From Shinisaurus crocodilurus (Eukaryota; Chordata; Lepidosauria; Squamata; Shinisauridae): a stretch of 64,000 nucleotides of DNA. The stretch spans positions 307,090,063 through 307,154,062 of the forward strand of contig CM037877.1 of the NCBI GenBank assembly GCA_021292165.1, in the 5' to 3' direction. A program made the translations under genes and the position numbers. This document shows positions 63,679 to 64,000 of the stretch, piece by piece; within the stretch, counting starts at the first letter, position 1, and the number at the start of each line of letters is the position of its first letter. The notes below the pieces were generated by a model. That model was given only the letters and a program-made list of their open reading frames with translations, was not told the origin of the DNA and searched no databases.

Positions 63679-64000
63679 GCTGGGTTGGGGTTTTAGGGGT
63701 TGGTTTTAGGGGTGGGTCTCCCACCTGATTGGCGGAAGCAGGGGGGGCATGTGTCCATCTCAGGGAGATGATGGGGGGAGTTCCGGGGGGCAAAACATAC
63801 CATTGTTGAGCGGCAGACGCTGGCAGAGTGCTAGGGGCAGGCCATGCCGATTAAGGGGAACAGGGGATCGATGCTTAATACCTATCCCTTGTCCCGGGCC
63901 TGCCCAGAGCCAAGGGAGAACTGGGGGATGTGTGGCTCCTCCCCCCACCTTGCGCTTGCTGCTGTGTAATGCCAGGTCCGTTACCCAAAAAACATCTCTC
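63679..64000. other. Unassigned DNA
   Basis: Nothing recognised up to the window edge. Confidence 0.4.

Overview
The window is non-coding vertebrate DNA, most likely from a squamate reptile (a lizard or close relative). The main reasons are the many copies of a tRNA-headed SINE with the Sauria/BovB-type body and tail, CR1 and L2-like LINE 3' ends, a tRNA-Ala-derived SINE of squamate style, and a dense load of short hAT elements. I recognised no intact protein-coding gene, rRNA or functional tRNA. Nearly all long open frames are chance frames in GC-rich DNA or lie in repeats. The only gene-like signal is a strong CpG island at about 45.4-46.3 kb, probably a promoter/first exon of a gene whose other exons are outside the window or not recognisable here. 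The species, and whether this is intron or intergenic DNA, cannot be fixed from the sequence.

Layout. 0-9.9 kb: CR1 remnants, tRNA-Ala SINEs, small hAT elements and the first 5S-rRNA-headed SINE. 9.9-16 kb: a 911-bp hAT, a Tigger-like MITE, unique DNA and MIR fragments. 16.3-24.5 kb: L2-like LINEs, one 2 kb long, a Sauria SINE and a solo LTR with 5-bp target duplication. 24.5-30.3 kb: a very nested block with Tigger, 5S SINE, hAT-in-L1-in-hAT and a 185-bp inverted duplication carrying a hAT terminus. 31-44 kb: mixed unique DNA, L2 pieces, a GC-rich hAT, foldback elements, SINEs and a 158-bp TAA array. 44.4-46.4 kb: CpG island. 47.8-54.4 kb: a CpG-rich hAT, two more solo LTRs of the same family and orientation, CR1 and another hAT. 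56-64 kb: CR1, L2, a hAT saturated with GAGTC, and a long CR1 split by a ~760-bp foreign insert and by a 5S SINE.

How the parts relate. The elements form host/parasite pairs. CR1 probably supplies the reverse transcriptase for the 5S-rRNA SINE, which carries a CR1-like 3' end. Absent autonomous hATs supplied transposase for at least eight short families, many with intact 8-bp target duplications. Nested insertions give a relative chronology: L2, CR1 and Sauria are older, while the palindromic CAGTGTTCTCC hAT MITE and the 5S SINE are younger.

The most notable candidates are the 5S-rRNA/CR1 composite SINE, the GAGTC-saturated hAT, the three matching solo LTRs with a CCAAT-bearing tandem repeat upstream of a TATA box, and the GC-rich hATs that mimic CpG islands.
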